Positions 8,461 to 17,554 of a DNA stretch of 64,000 bases are shown piece after piece (the stretch's first letter is position 1; every line of letters starts with the position of its first letter). The stretch covers positions 558,001-622,000 of the forward strand of contig NZ_CP022303.1 in the NCBI RefSeq assembly GCF_004216475.1, in the 5' to 3' direction. The position numbers and the translations under genes are program-made. The notes under the pieces were generated by a model. That model was given only the letters and a program-made list of their open reading frames with translations, ran no database searches and was not told the DNA's origin. This stretch comes from Thalassococcus sp. S3. Lineage in GTDB: Bacteria; Pseudomonadota; Alphaproteobacteria; Rhodobacterales; Rhodobacteraceae.

Positions 8461-9638
8461 CAATAAAGCTCCGCCGGTTCCGCTGACCGAAGCCTGCGGG
8501 CTGCAAGGAGGCCTGACAGAGCGCAAGCAACAAGGGTGCCGATAAGGACATTCGTCAGCCGGGCTCGCTCCATAACCATGGGCAATCCCGTCGCACCGGA
8601 GATCAGTCCGTAGAGGAACGTGGCCAGCAATGCGCCCGGTACGAAGCCGCATAGGCCAAGGATCGCGGCCTGCTCCAAAACAATGCCTGAAAAGAAGCGG
8701 TTCCTATATCCGATGGCCTTGAGTGTCGCATATTCGCGGATGTGGTCGGACACTTCGGTCGAAAGGACCTGATAGACGATGACCAGCCCGACAAAGACGC
8801 CCATGACAGCCCCAAAGCCGAAGATAATGCCCACAGGGGCCTCAACGGTTTGAACCATCACCTCATCGGCCAGCGCCTCTTCGAGGCTGCGGGTCAGGGT
8901 CTCAGTCGGGTCATATTGTGCCTCAAGCCTTTCGCGGACGCGGAGGAGATTTGCGCCCAATTCCGCTTTTACAAAGACATGTGCTGGTGCGCCGGGGTCT
9001 TGCTCCGGGAAAATCTGAAAGAAGGTGCGGGTCGACACGAAGATGTAGCCGTCACTGTCAAAGCCAGGCCCAATCTCGAACGTGCCAACCAGCCCGACTG
9101 GAATGCCGTTCAGGTTAAGTGGCTGCGGCGCACCTGTCCCGACACCGCTAAGCAACTCCGTCGGTACGCCGCGTGTGAGCCCGTCGATGGTTGCGGTCCG
9201 CACCACTTCTAGGATGGGCGCGAATTGCGCAATATCTTCCCGCCAGAATGTTGCCAGGGTTTCTGGCTCCACCCCGAAGACGCGAAAGGACGCATCGCGC
9301 CCGTTGGGGATCTTGTAGATCGCTGTACCAATATAGAAGGGTGAGGCGCTGTCGATGCCATCCACAGACAGCGCCTCATAGACCCGTTGGCGCGGGGTGG
9401 CAGTGCCGTCCGTGAGTGTGCGCGCGTCGGGGCCAGACAGGATAAAATCGGCACGCATCGCTTGGTAGGGCAACTGGACAGACCCCGAAAGCGCACCGAT
9501 AAATCCCAACTGAAAAAGGACCAGCGTGACCGCAAAGCCGACGCCGAGGACAGCGGAAAAGAACCGTCCCTTGCGGTTGATGAGTTGGAGCCAGCCAAGG
9601 GGCAGGCGGCCCAGCAGCCGCTCAAGTATCCAGGTCAT
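8460..9638 (-). CDS. devC: ABC exporter permease, DevC-like (FtsX/MacB fold)
   Basis: A 392-residue inner-membrane permease. One transmembrane helix lies near the N-terminus (FFSAVLGVGFAVTLVLFQLG), then a ~200-residue periplasmic domain (residues ~60-250), and three C-terminal helices: PVGIIFGFGAVMGVFVGLVIVY, LEQAAILGLCGFVPGALLA and TNVLIGTLVACALSGLLAA. The cytoplasmic coupling segment REYATLKAIGYRNRFF is typical of FtsX-fold permeases. It overlaps the fusion-protein gene by 4 bases (ATGA) and the ATPase gene by one base, so the three are translated as a unit. Confidence 0.9.
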   Translation of the reverse strand: MTWILERLLGRLPLGWLQLINRKGRFFSAVLGVGFAVTLVLFQLGFIGALSGSVQLPYQAMRADFILSGPDARTLTDGTATPRQRVYEALSVDGIDSASPFYIGTAIYKIPNGRDASFRVFGVEPETLATFWREDIAQFAPILEVVRTATIDGLTRGVPTELLSGVGTGAPQPLNLNGIPVGLVGTFEIGPGFDSDGYIFVSTRTFFQIFPEQDPGAPAHVFVKAELGANLLRVRERLEAQYDPTETLTRSLEEALADEVMVQTVEAPVGIIFGFGAVMGVFVGLVIVYQVLSTEVSDHIREYATLKAIGYRNRFFSGIVLEQAAILGLCGFVPGALLATFLYGLISGATGLPMVMERARLTNVLIGTLVACALSGLLAARRLRSAEPAELY

Positions 9639-10801
9639 TCGGCAATCTCGATTGTTGCGATCACCTGAAGATTGATCAGATTCGCGGCGACTTGGGCGGA
9701 CGGCGCATCAAGCGTCGCTTCGACTTCAAAGACCCGCGCATTGTTGGTGACAACGGGGTCGGTTCCGATCAATCCCTGGTCGAGCACTTCGAGCCCGATG
9801 AACGTCACGACGCCGGATAGTGGCTCTGTGAGGGCCTCTCCTAATACGATGACCGGCGCTCCCGTCGTCACGTGGTGTATACGGTTCTGGTGAACCTCCA
9901 TCCGAACCACCATTGTTGAGGTGTCGGCGATCCGCACGATGCCACCGGAACCGGGGCGTTCCCCGGCGCGGCTTTGGATTTCAAGGACCACCCCGCTAAT
10001 AGGGGCGATCAGTCGGGTCTGATCCACTTCAACCTGCGCAATTGCGACATCCGCTGCCGCGCGTGCCACTGCCAGGCGCGCCGCCTCAATGTCGGGATGC
10101 TGCTCTACATCGCCCGCAACCTCATTCAATCGGGCTTCCGCTTGATCCAATTGCGCCTGCTGGATGTCTCTCTGGGTCCGCGCGGTATCAAGCGACGCTT
10201 GGCTCGCGGTCGCGCTGGTGCTGAGTTGCTCTTGCCGTTGTAAAACGCGTTCAGCGTCAGCAAGCTCCGTCTGGGCAATGCGCAAGGCCGCCTCAGCGTT
10301 CAGTTTCTCCAATCGCAAGGCGTTGCGGACACGCTCAAGCTCTACTTCGTGAACCTGCAACTCCGCGTGTGCGCGACGCAGGTGTGCCTCAAGCCGGGGG
10401 GCGTTTGCGAAAGTCGCCAAGAGGTCATTGGCCGCGACGGCATCACCGACGGCAACATGAAGCTCCGAGAGCGGTGCGTCAGATGCGGCAGGCGGAGCTG
10501 CCACGGCGATGACCTTGCCCGTGGGCTCAAGCCGCCCTAACGCAGCAACCTGCCGGGTCGGATTGGGGTGTGTTTCCATCGGCGAAGAATTGCTCTGTCC
10601 TGTCTGGTCTTCCGCGCGTGTGTGCAGTGGCATTCTGGGTGCTGGCAAATCCACACCGGCGATCAAGAACGTTCCGATCCCGGCTATGGCAAGCCCGCCA
10701 ACGATCCAGGGCCACCGCGCCCGCCGGCCACGCCGGGGCGCTTTGCGATCGACATGAACATCCTTGGGCAGGACCCTTTTGGTGGTATCAGTGTTGGACA
10801 T
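9635..10801 (-). CDS. devB: Periplasmic adaptor (membrane fusion) protein, HlyD/DevB-like
   Basis: A 388-residue adaptor that would link the inner-membrane exporter to an outer-membrane channel. It has one N-terminal membrane anchor (WPWIVGGLAIAGIGTFLIAG, residues ~30-50) after a basic cytosolic tail. A lipoyl-like half-motif follows, then a long alpha-hairpin/coiled coil (residues ~140-240, rich in Ala, Glu, Leu and Arg, including HAELQVHEVELERVRNAL). The second lipoyl half is IAPISGVVLEIQSRAGERPG and a C-terminal beta-barrel ends the protein. It is first in the operon. Its start lies 15 bases from the inner edge of the palindrome at 10816-10841, so the TetR protein probably represses it. 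Confidence 0.88.
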   Translation of the reverse strand: MSNTDTTKRVLPKDVHVDRKAPRRGRRARWPWIVGGLAIAGIGTFLIAGVDLPAPRMPLHTRAEDQTGQSNSSPMETHPNPTRQVAALGRLEPTGKVIAVAAPPAASDAPLSELHVAVGDAVAANDLLATFANAPRLEAHLRRAHAELQVHEVELERVRNALRLEKLNAEAALRIAQTELADAERVLQRQEQLSTSATASQASLDTARTQRDIQQAQLDQAEARLNEVAGDVEQHPDIEAARLAVARAAADVAIAQVEVDQTRLIAPISGVVLEIQSRAGERPGSGGIVRIADTSTMVVRMEVHQNRIHHVTTGAPVIVLGEALTEPLSGVVTFIGLEVLDQGLIGTDPVVTNNARVFEVEATLDAPSAQVAANLINLQVIATIEIAE

Positions 10802-10815
10802 TCTGGATCGTTCGA

Positions 10816-10841
10816 CCTTATTGAAAGTTCTCTCAATAAGG
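10816..10841. promoter_or_regulatory. Perfect palindromic operator between devB and tetR
   Basis: The sequence is an exact inverted repeat, CCTTATTGA - 8 bases - TCAATAAGG. It lies in the 72-base gap between two divergent starts (devB at 10801 on minus, TetR at 10874 on plus). Size, symmetry and position fit a TetR dimer site that would repress both directions. A looser related half (TTGAGAG...TTGTCAATA) follows at about 10847-10864 and may be a second, weaker site. Confidence 0.75.
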
Positions 10842-10873
10842 TCTTTGTTGAGAGTGTTGTCAATAGGGGTGCC

Positions 10874-11458
10874 ATGAAAGCTGACAAACCAAAATTTCGC
10901 CGCCGCAAAGAAACGCGGCCCGATGAACTTGTGGACGCGGCCATCGCCGAGTTTTCAGAGCATGGGTATGGCGATGCACGGCTCGCGCGGGTTGCTGAAC
11001 GGGCCAAGGTCGCGAACGGGACGATCTACCATTACTTCTCTGACAAGGCTGAACTCTTCGCCGCCGTGGTCGACAAAGCTTTTCTGTCGCCCTTGGAGCC
11101 GAAAGCCGATATGGACCCGCGTGCGATTGACGATCCAATAGGCGCAGCGATCGAACAAATGCTCACCGATGAAATGATTTCGATCATTGCGATCTTACTG
11201 TTCGAAGCATCGCGGTATCCCGATCCGGTAGGCCGGATCGCCGAAGCCTTTCTCGCTGACATCGAAGCGCGGCTCGCGGGCGTGATGTCTGGACAACAAC
11301 CGGACCAAGCCGAGAAGGCGACCTACCCGCTCAGCATTGTTGTCTTTCCGATTTCCGTGGCACTGGTCGAACGGGCGCGGGGTGATGTGAACTGGGCCAA
11401 TAAAGCGCGGAGGGTCGCGCTCGAGTACATTGCGCTCCTAAGAAACAAAAGGATGTGA
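10874..11458 (+). CDS. TetR/AcrR-family repressor
   Basis: A 194-residue regulator. Residues ~10-60 form a TetR helix-turn-helix (ELVDAAIAEFSEHGYGDARL, then VAERAKVANGTIYHYFSDKAE). The C-terminal ligand domain (~65-190) is all-helical and not informative about ligand. The ATG at 10874 is preferred because the basic tail MKADKPKFRRRKETR is a normal TetR start; the frame stays open upstream through the operator. It is divergent from the DevBCA-type exporter and is probably its local repressor, induced by a substrate of the exporter. Confidence 0.88.
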   Translation: MKADKPKFRRRKETRPDELVDAAIAEFSEHGYGDARLARVAERAKVANGTIYHYFSDKAELFAAVVDKAFLSPLEPKADMDPRAIDDPIGAAIEQMLTDEMISIIAILLFEASRYPDPVGRIAEAFLADIEARLAGVMSGQQPDQAEKATYPLSIVVFPISVALVERARGDVNWANKARRVALEYIALLRNKRM

Positions 11459-12040
11459 TCTGAGACGAAAGGATTGGAGTACTAGAGTCGGGCTTGGCTG
11501 TTGGTCTCGCTAAATCACTGAAACCCTGCAACGCAGGTCGAGTTTTGCGAAGTTTGCCCATGAAGGTTCTGCTGACAGTGGACCATCTATCTCAGCTTAT
11601 CGGCAATCGTCTCCTTGAAAAGCCCGCAAAGCGGATATTTTCTGTAATGCCGCGACCGGTAGCTACGCCCGTAACTCGGCCATCTCGTTAGCACAAATAG
11701 GGCGGCGCAACCGACCCAAACCCGCCCTTGGACAGGCGGTCTGGATTCTGCTGTCGCAGCCCGCTTAGCGGTCATTCGCTGCTATTGCGAAACCTTGATT
11801 TCTGCGAATGGGACAAGCTCTGACGCAGCGGATTTTTTGCGGTTGCGGCAATTGTAGACGCAGAATGCCTTGGCTGAGACAACACGCCTTACATTTCGAT
11901 GCTGCCGATTTTACTGAAGCAGACGTTCAACAGCGCCGGTTTAGCCTTCTCCAATACTGCGCTTTGCAAGGTTAGCGGTCCCAAATGACATGGCTGTTTG
12001 CTACAGCATATATAGGACTGCTTGATTTCCGTTTTCCGAC
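11459..12040. other. Long intergenic stretch, no gene seen
   Basis: Between the convergent TetR and LysR genes. Short frames here have no recognisable content. At 11769-11782 lies CGGTCATTCGCTGC, a near copy of 3133-3146. I see no RNA gene or clear terminator. Confidence 0.5.
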
Positions 12041-12937
12041 CTAACTCACGCCGCCAGCGAGCCTGAAGAAGGCATCCAGCGTCTGCAGTCTTCGATCAAC
12101 CGGGGCGAACACAACATTCGTACTTGTCGTTCTGGCGCCAGCCAGAAAGATCGGAACGACGTCGTCATTACCGCGAGAGCCGATACGCCAAACAAACCCG
12201 ACCCCCAGACCATTGGCGACAGCCTCGTATACACCGTCTCGTTGATCCAGTGTCAGACAAGCTGTCGGCGTCATCCCCTGGTCGAGGAAGAAACGATTGA
12301 CCACCTTTTGGGTGGAAGACCCCTCGGCCCGGAAGATCAGCCGTTCCTTCATCAAATCAGCCGCAGTCAGGGTTTGGTATCGAGCAATCTGGCTTTCCGG
12401 ATGTGCAATGGCAACGACTTGAGCGGCCAGCAACTCGACACGTCGAAACCGACTGTCTTTTGGGGTTTCAGGCAGGACCCCGACGTCAACCGAATGATTC
12501 AAGACGGCGCGCATGATTGTTTGGAAGGAGCCAGTTGTGACGTTCAGCGAGACGTTTGGATAACGTTTGCTGAAGGCTGAAACCAAAGACATACCAGATC
12601 GACCGTTGCCCAAGCCCACTGAAAGGCAGCCGTTCTTCAAAGACCCGTTGCGGCTTAGCATCCGCTCAACGGCGGTTTTCTCAACCAGCATCCGTTCCGA
12701 CGCATCACAGATCTGCTCGCACAACGGGGTTGGAACGAGTTTTCCGCTGTCACGGGTGAAAAGAGTGACCGAATAGCACTTTTCCATGCCGTGAACGTGT
12801 TGCGACACGCCTGGAGGGGTCAGCCCAAGTTGACGCGCCGCGCCCGCATAAGAGCCAGTCTCGGCGACAGCCGTTAAAGCCTGGAGTGATTGCAACGACA
12901 GCGACATGAAGGTCACGAAAACGATTCTTTGCTTCAT
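12041..12937 (-). CDS. LysR-family transcriptional regulator
   Basis: A 298-residue LysR protein. The helix-turn-helix is at residues ~14-70 (LQALTAVAETGSYAGAARQL, LTPPGVSQHVHGMEK). The co-inducer domain (~100-290) is of the usual two-lobed type, with LSVGLGNGRSGMS at its start. A second in-frame ATG at 12907 (MSLSLQSLQAL) is closer to the common LysR start and may be the true one. It is divergent from the ABC importer and phosphodiesterase-like operon beginning at 13238, so it probably controls that operon in response to its substrate. About 300 bases separate them; I saw no clear T-N11-A box by eye. Confidence 0.88.
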   Translation of the reverse strand: MKQRIVFVTFMSLSLQSLQALTAVAETGSYAGAARQLGLTPPGVSQHVHGMEKCYSVTLFTRDSGKLVPTPLCEQICDASERMLVEKTAVERMLSRNGSLKNGCLSVGLGNGRSGMSLVSAFSKRYPNVSLNVTTGSFQTIMRAVLNHSVDVGVLPETPKDSRFRRVELLAAQVVAIAHPESQIARYQTLTAADLMKERLIFRAEGSSTQKVVNRFFLDQGMTPTACLTLDQRDGVYEAVANGLGVGFVWRIGSRGNDDVVPIFLAGARTTSTNVVFAPVDRRLQTLDAFFRLAGGVS

Positions 12938-13237
12938 GCAAAGTCTAGCTTTGCAACGTCACAAATTCATTACGGTCCGCGCATAGGTGGCGAGCAGAAG
13001 GTTGGGTGACGAGGGCGCGTTGGATTGTGACCATACGCCGAAAGTCTGTCTCGGGTTTCTTGTGTCCCGCCATCAGGGGGAAAGTCCAAAACGGCAATGC
13101 CTTCAGGTCGTCTTGCTTGCCACCATGAAGGGCAGGCTCGGGTTCAGACCGGCTGAAGGGGAAAGATCCACATAACCATCCGCCGTCAATGTGATGTCCT
13201 TTCCGACCATTTTTCGGGATCAGACTAGGAGATACAA

Positions 13238-14470
13238 ATGCAGGTTACGAAAAAGTCAATCGGTCTCGCGCTAGCGGCTTCGTTTGTCGCAAGCTCAGCC
13301 ATGGCCGAACAGCGCGAGCTGGTCATCAACATGGACCGTACGAGCGAGCTTGACCAAAAAGCGTCTCAGGATCTGATCGATGCTTTCGAAGCGGCCAACC
13401 CCGATATCAAGGTAAAATGGAACAACTTTGACCGCGAGGGCTACAAATCTGCGATCCGAAATTTCTTGATCGCAGATGCACCGGACATTGTTGTTTGGTT
13501 CCCGGGAAACCGCATGGCACCTTTTGTCGACGCGGGCCTCTTTGATCCAGTCGATGATGTTTGGGATGAAAACAATTTCCGCGAAGAGCTTGCGTCTTCC
13601 ATTCCGACCACAACACGCGACGGGAAACTCTGGGGTGTCCCCTACCGCGTTGCCGGTTGGATGTTGTTCCGCAATGACGCGCTTTATGAAGAAGCAAGGA
13701 TTGAGCCGACCGACAATTGGGAGGAGTTCCTGGCCAACTGCGAAACATTTGCCGCGATGGACGTCGATTGTGTGACCACCGGCACGCGGGACCTCTGGCC
13801 GGGGGCAGGCTTGTTTGACCTGATCAACATGCGCGTGAACGGCTATGAGTTCCATATGGATTTGGCCAATGGTGAGATCCCTTGGACCGATGACCGTGTG
13901 CGCGCGACGTTCACTGAGTGGGGCAAACTCGCGCCCTATATTACGCAAGACCATGCTGCGCTTGGCTGGGACGAAGCCGCGGCGCGCCTTTCGAGTGGGA
14001 AAGCCGCAAACTTCCTGATCGGTACGTTTGCGATCAAGACGTTCCGGTCTGGCGGGATGACGGACGACACGCTCGGGATGCAGGCATTTCCGATCATCAA
14101 CCCGGATGTCCCAAGATCTGAAGAAGCCCCGATCAACACCTACCACATGCCATCGGGTGCCAAGAACAAAGAGGACGCGCGCAAGTTCCTCGCCTTTGTG
14201 GGAAAGGCGGAGCAACAAACGGCTTACAACCAGACAACGATCGGTATGCCAGTCAACAAAACCGCAACGCCCCCGGACGACAAGTTCCTCACAGAAGCGT
14301 TTGAGTTGCTGTCTTCGGCGCATGCTCTGTCGCAGTTTTTCGACCGTGACGCACCCGCTGAGATGGCGAAACCCGCGATGGAGGGGTTTCAGGAGTTCAT
14401 GGCGAAACCGGAGCGCGTAGATGCAATCCTCGAACGCCTCGAAAGTGTTCGCGCGAAAGCCTACCGCTAG
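13238..14470 (+). CDS. ABC importer periplasmic binding protein (sugar/glycerophosphate type)
   Basis: A 410-residue family-1 extracellular solute-binding protein. A signal peptide is clear (residues 1-23, LALAASFVASSAMA). The mature protein has the carbohydrate-binding-protein pattern: LIDAFEAANPDIKVKWNNFD, DAPDIVVWFPGNRMAPFVDAGLF, LWGVPYRVAGWMLFRND and the GKAANFLIGTFAIKTF region. The closest general types are maltose, trehalose and glycerol-3-phosphate (UgpB-like) binders. The hydrolase at the end of this operon suggests the ligand may carry a phosphodiester or phosphoester group (inference). An AGGAG precedes the ATG. Confidence 0.88.
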   Translation: MQVTKKSIGLALAASFVASSAMAEQRELVINMDRTSELDQKASQDLIDAFEAANPDIKVKWNNFDREGYKSAIRNFLIADAPDIVVWFPGNRMAPFVDAGLFDPVDDVWDENNFREELASSIPTTTRDGKLWGVPYRVAGWMLFRNDALYEEARIEPTDNWEEFLANCETFAAMDVDCVTTGTRDLWPGAGLFDLINMRVNGYEFHMDLANGEIPWTDDRVRATFTEWGKLAPYITQDHAALGWDEAAARLSSGKAANFLIGTFAIKTFRSGGMTDDTLGMQAFPIINPDVPRSEEAPINTYHMPSGAKNKEDARKFLAFVGKAEQQTAYNQTTIGMPVNKTATPPDDKFLTEAFELLSSAHALSQFFDRDAPAEMAKPAMEGFQEFMAKPERVDAILERLESVRAKAYR

Positions 14471-14548
14471 TCTTTCCCTCTTGACTAGGCAGCCGTGCGC
14501 AAAAGCCTGCGGCCGCCGTTTCTCACGTTCTCACAGAGACATGGTTCA

Positions 14549-15451
14549 ATGACCTCCGGCGCCATAACACGCAGAAGAAAGCGTAAACGCTTTGACCCAA
14601 CGCCCTGGCTGTTTCTGGCGCCGGCCATGATCTTTTTCCTTGTCTATGTGATCTTTCCCATCGGGCAGTCGATTGGCATCAGTTTTCTCGAGTGGGACGG
14701 GCTTGGGGAAAAGGAATGGGTGGGTCTTCGGAACTACCGGGATCTCCTCGACGATGCCGCGTTCTATGTGTCTCTCAAGAATAACCTGATCTGGCTGGTT
14801 CTGTACTTACTGGCGATACCGGCAGGTCTGTTTCTTGCGTTGTTTTTGAACCAAACCGTTACAGGCATCCGGCTCTACAAGTCCCTGTTCTTCTTCCCCT
14901 TTGTCATTAGCAACGTCGTGGTCGGCCTGATCTTTAGCTGGTTCTACGCACCGGATTTCGGATTCATGCCGAAGATCATTGGCTTCTTCACAGGCCAAGA
15001 GATTGCGGTGCTCGCCAATGAAACATTAGCGACCTACGGTATTATCGCAGCTGGTCTTTGGCCACAGATTGCCTACTGCATGATCCTGTATCTCACGGGT
15101 CTGAACAGCATTAACTCAGAACTCGTGGAGGCGGCGCGGCTGGATAATGCCAAAGGCTTCAAAATGCTATGGCATGTGATCTTGCCGCAGCTTCGGCCAG
15201 CCACTTTCATCGCGCTGGTCGTGACGGTCATTGGCGCGCTGCGCTCCTTTGATCTGGTCGCCATCATGACAGTCGGCGGCCCTTGGGGGTCGTCGCGCGT
15301 CTTATCCTATTTCATGTTTGAGCAGAGCCTTTCGGAATACGGTACATCCATGGGCTACGGCGCGGCGATTGCCGTTGTTCTGTTTGCCATCATGCTGGTC
15401 TTCATCACCGTGTTCATCGTTCGGATGATCATTCAGGAAAGAACAGCCTGA
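14549..15451 (+). CDS. ABC importer permease 1 (UgpA/MalF type)
   Basis: A 300-residue inner-membrane permease with about six helices, starting after a basic cytosolic tail (ITRRRKRKRFDPTPW). The EAA loop that contacts the ATPase is visible as LVEAARLDNAKGFKMLWHVI. The ATG at 14549 fits better than an upstream GTG at 14495, because the upstream residues are not family-like and GAGAC precedes the ATG. The stop overlaps the next start by one base (TGATG), which couples the two permeases. Confidence 0.88.
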   Translation: MTSGAITRRRKRKRFDPTPWLFLAPAMIFFLVYVIFPIGQSIGISFLEWDGLGEKEWVGLRNYRDLLDDAAFYVSLKNNLIWLVLYLLAIPAGLFLALFLNQTVTGIRLYKSLFFFPFVISNVVVGLIFSWFYAPDFGFMPKIIGFFTGQEIAVLANETLATYGIIAAGLWPQIAYCMILYLTGLNSINSELVEAARLDNAKGFKMLWHVILPQLRPATFIALVVTVIGALRSFDLVAIMTVGGPWGSSRVLSYFMFEQSLSEYGTSMGYGAAIAVVLFAIMLVFITVFIVRMIIQERTA

Positions 15452-16299
15452 TGTTCCCGATGCCGATAGAGAAAACTCAGCCATGGACCCGTTTTGCCTA
15501 TCGGGTCTTCCTGCCCATTGTCCTCCTGTTGTGGCTGCTTCCGCTTTTGGGCGTGGCGCTCACGTCTCTAAAGCCTGCGGCGGATCTCGACTCCGGAAAC
15601 TACTTCGGGCTTCCGTCCCGGGTCGCCTTTGAGAACTACTGGCTGGTTTTTACCAACAGCAATATCGGCCTGTACTTTTGGAACTCGATCAAGGTCACGG
15701 TTCCAACTGTGGTCTGTTCCATCTCACTGTCGCTGTTGGCAGGCTTTGCGCTGGCCACATACAGTTTCCGCAGCAACCTGATCATCTTCTTCATGTTCGT
15801 TGCTGGCAACTTCGTGCCCTTCCAAATCCTCGCGATCCCCGTCCGGGATCTGACCATCAACATTGGCCTCTATGACACGACGCTTGGGCTGGCCCTTTCT
15901 CACATCGCGTTCCAGACCGGCTTCTGCACGCTCTTCATGCGCAACTTTATCAAGGCCCTACCGGACGCGTTGATCGAATCCGCGCGTGTTGAGGGGGTCA
16001 GTGAGTGGAAGATTTTCTGGCACATCGTGGTGCCATTGGTGCGCCCCGCGATTGCGGCGCTTTCCGTGCTGGTCTTCACCTTCATTTGGAACGAGTACTT
16101 CTGGGCGACAATCATGTCCCAATCGGTGGACGTGCGTCCCGTGACCGCCGGGATCAACGAACTGAGCGGCGAGTGGAAGGCGCAATGGGAGCTGATCTCG
16201 GCAGCCTCTATTCTCACCGCTGCGCCGCCCGTCCTGATGTTCTTTTTGATGCAAAAGCACTTCATCGCCGGTCTCACCCTTGGAGCGACGAAGGGCTGA
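15451..16299 (+). CDS. ABC importer permease 2 (UgpE/MalG type)
   Basis: A 282-residue inner-membrane permease, partner of the preceding one. The N-terminal helix is VFLPIVLLLWLLPLLGVALT. The EAA loop is ALIESARVEGVSEWKIFWHIVVP, and the C-terminal half has the MalG-like segment AALSVLVFTFIWNEYFWATI. Spacing and overlap show one transcript with the binding protein and ATPase. The protein gives no independent evidence on substrate. Confidence 0.9.
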   Translation: MFPMPIEKTQPWTRFAYRVFLPIVLLLWLLPLLGVALTSLKPAADLDSGNYFGLPSRVAFENYWLVFTNSNIGLYFWNSIKVTVPTVVCSISLSLLAGFALATYSFRSNLIIFFMFVAGNFVPFQILAIPVRDLTINIGLYDTTLGLALSHIAFQTGFCTLFMRNFIKALPDALIESARVEGVSEWKIFWHIVVPLVRPAIAALSVLVFTFIWNEYFWATIMSQSVDVRPVTAGINELSGEWKAQWELISAASILTAAPPVLMFFLMQKHFIAGLTLGATKG

Positions 16300-16341
16300 T
16301 GGCGCGATCACAACTACACAAAAAGGCTGGGGAACGGATTG

Positions 16342-17424
16342 ATGGCTGAGGTCAAGCTAAGCGGCATCCGAAAGAGCTTTGGACCGACCGAGGTCATCAA
16401 AGGTGTGGATCTCGACATACCACAAGGATCGTTCTGCGTGTTCGTGGGTCCATCCGGCTGCGGGAAATCCACGCTCTTGCGCATGATCGCAGGGCTGGAA
16501 GACATCACCGACGGTTCGCTTGAGATCGGCGGCCGTGAAATGATTGATGTCGCGCCAGCCAAGCGTGGTGTAGCCATGGTATTTCAATCCTATGCGCTCT
16601 ATCCACACATGACTGTGGCCGATAACGTGACCTTTGGCCTGCGCATGGCCAATCACCCGAAAGAAGATACCCAAAAACGCTGCCATGAGGCGGCGCGCAT
16701 GCTGAAGCTTGACGCATTGCTGGACCGCAAGCCGTCTCAGCTTTCTGGGGGCCAGCGCCAGCGCGTCGCAATCGGGCGCGCTATCGTGCGCAACCCGGAG
16801 GTGTTTCTCTTCGACGAACCGCTGTCAAATCTGGACGCGGCACTCCGCGTTGAAATGCGTGCAGAAATTACCCGGCTGCACGCGAACCTCGACGCCACGA
16901 TGATCTATGTAACGCATGACCAGGTGGAAGCCATGACCATGGCCGACATGATCGTGGTGCTGGACAAGGGCATGATCGAGCAAGTTGGCTCCCCGTTGGA
17001 CCTCTACCACGAGCCCAACACGCTCTTCGTTGCCAGATTCATGGGGTCGCCGCAGATGAACACGTTTGCTGTTGAGCTGTCCGATGCCGGGGGCGGCAAC
17101 GTGTCCTGCGCGCTGCCGGGTGGGACTTCGATCCAGCTGGACGGGTCTTCGCTCAGAACTGGACAAGCCACATTTGGCATACGCCCGGAGCACCTGGATG
17201 TCGTCGCCGAAGGTGATCTGAACGGCCAAGCAGTGCTGTGCGAACGCCTCGGAGCGGAAACGATGCTGCACGTGGACATTGGCCTGTCGCATCCAATCAT
17301 CGTAAAGGCCGACGGCTTGACGGACGTTGAAGAAGGCGATGGGGTCGGCCTCAAGCTCAATCCCAAAGCCTGCCACCTCTTTGGCCCGGATGACCGCCGG
17401 GTCAGATCAGGGTCCTTGCAATAG
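16342..17424 (+). CDS. ABC importer ATPase (UgpC/MalK type)
   Basis: A 360-residue importer ATPase with the extra C-terminal regulatory (TOBE/MalK) domain from residue ~240. Motifs: Walker A GPSGCGKSTLLRM, signature LSGGQRQRVAIGRAI, Walker B VFLFDEPLSNLDA and the switch histidine in VTHDQVEAMTM. A TTG just before the ATG is in frame, but the ATG at 16342 gives the normal MAEVKLSGI start. It completes the binding protein-permease-permease-ATPase set begun at 13238. Confidence 0.92.
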   Translation: MAEVKLSGIRKSFGPTEVIKGVDLDIPQGSFCVFVGPSGCGKSTLLRMIAGLEDITDGSLEIGGREMIDVAPAKRGVAMVFQSYALYPHMTVADNVTFGLRMANHPKEDTQKRCHEAARMLKLDALLDRKPSQLSGGQRQRVAIGRAIVRNPEVFLFDEPLSNLDAALRVEMRAEITRLHANLDATMIYVTHDQVEAMTMADMIVVLDKGMIEQVGSPLDLYHEPNTLFVARFMGSPQMNTFAVELSDAGGGNVSCALPGGTSIQLDGSSLRTGQATFGIRPEHLDVVAEGDLNGQAVLCERLGAETMLHVDIGLSHPIIVKADGLTDVEEGDGVGLKLNPKACHLFGPDDRRVRSGSLQ

Positions 17425-17554
17425 ATGTGAGCCAGACCTCCAATGCGTCCCCTAAAACCAGGCTTCCAATGACAAGAGCCACACACACTCCCGGTTTCTG
17501 GACCGGCTGCGAAGTCCCCTCTCGCAATCGGCTGAGGGTCGGCGGAGCGGGATC

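Noticed and set aside
13295..14323. 342-codon minus-strand frame opposite the binding protein gene
   Set aside because: The plus strand has a signal peptide and binding-protein motifs; the opposite frame has none.
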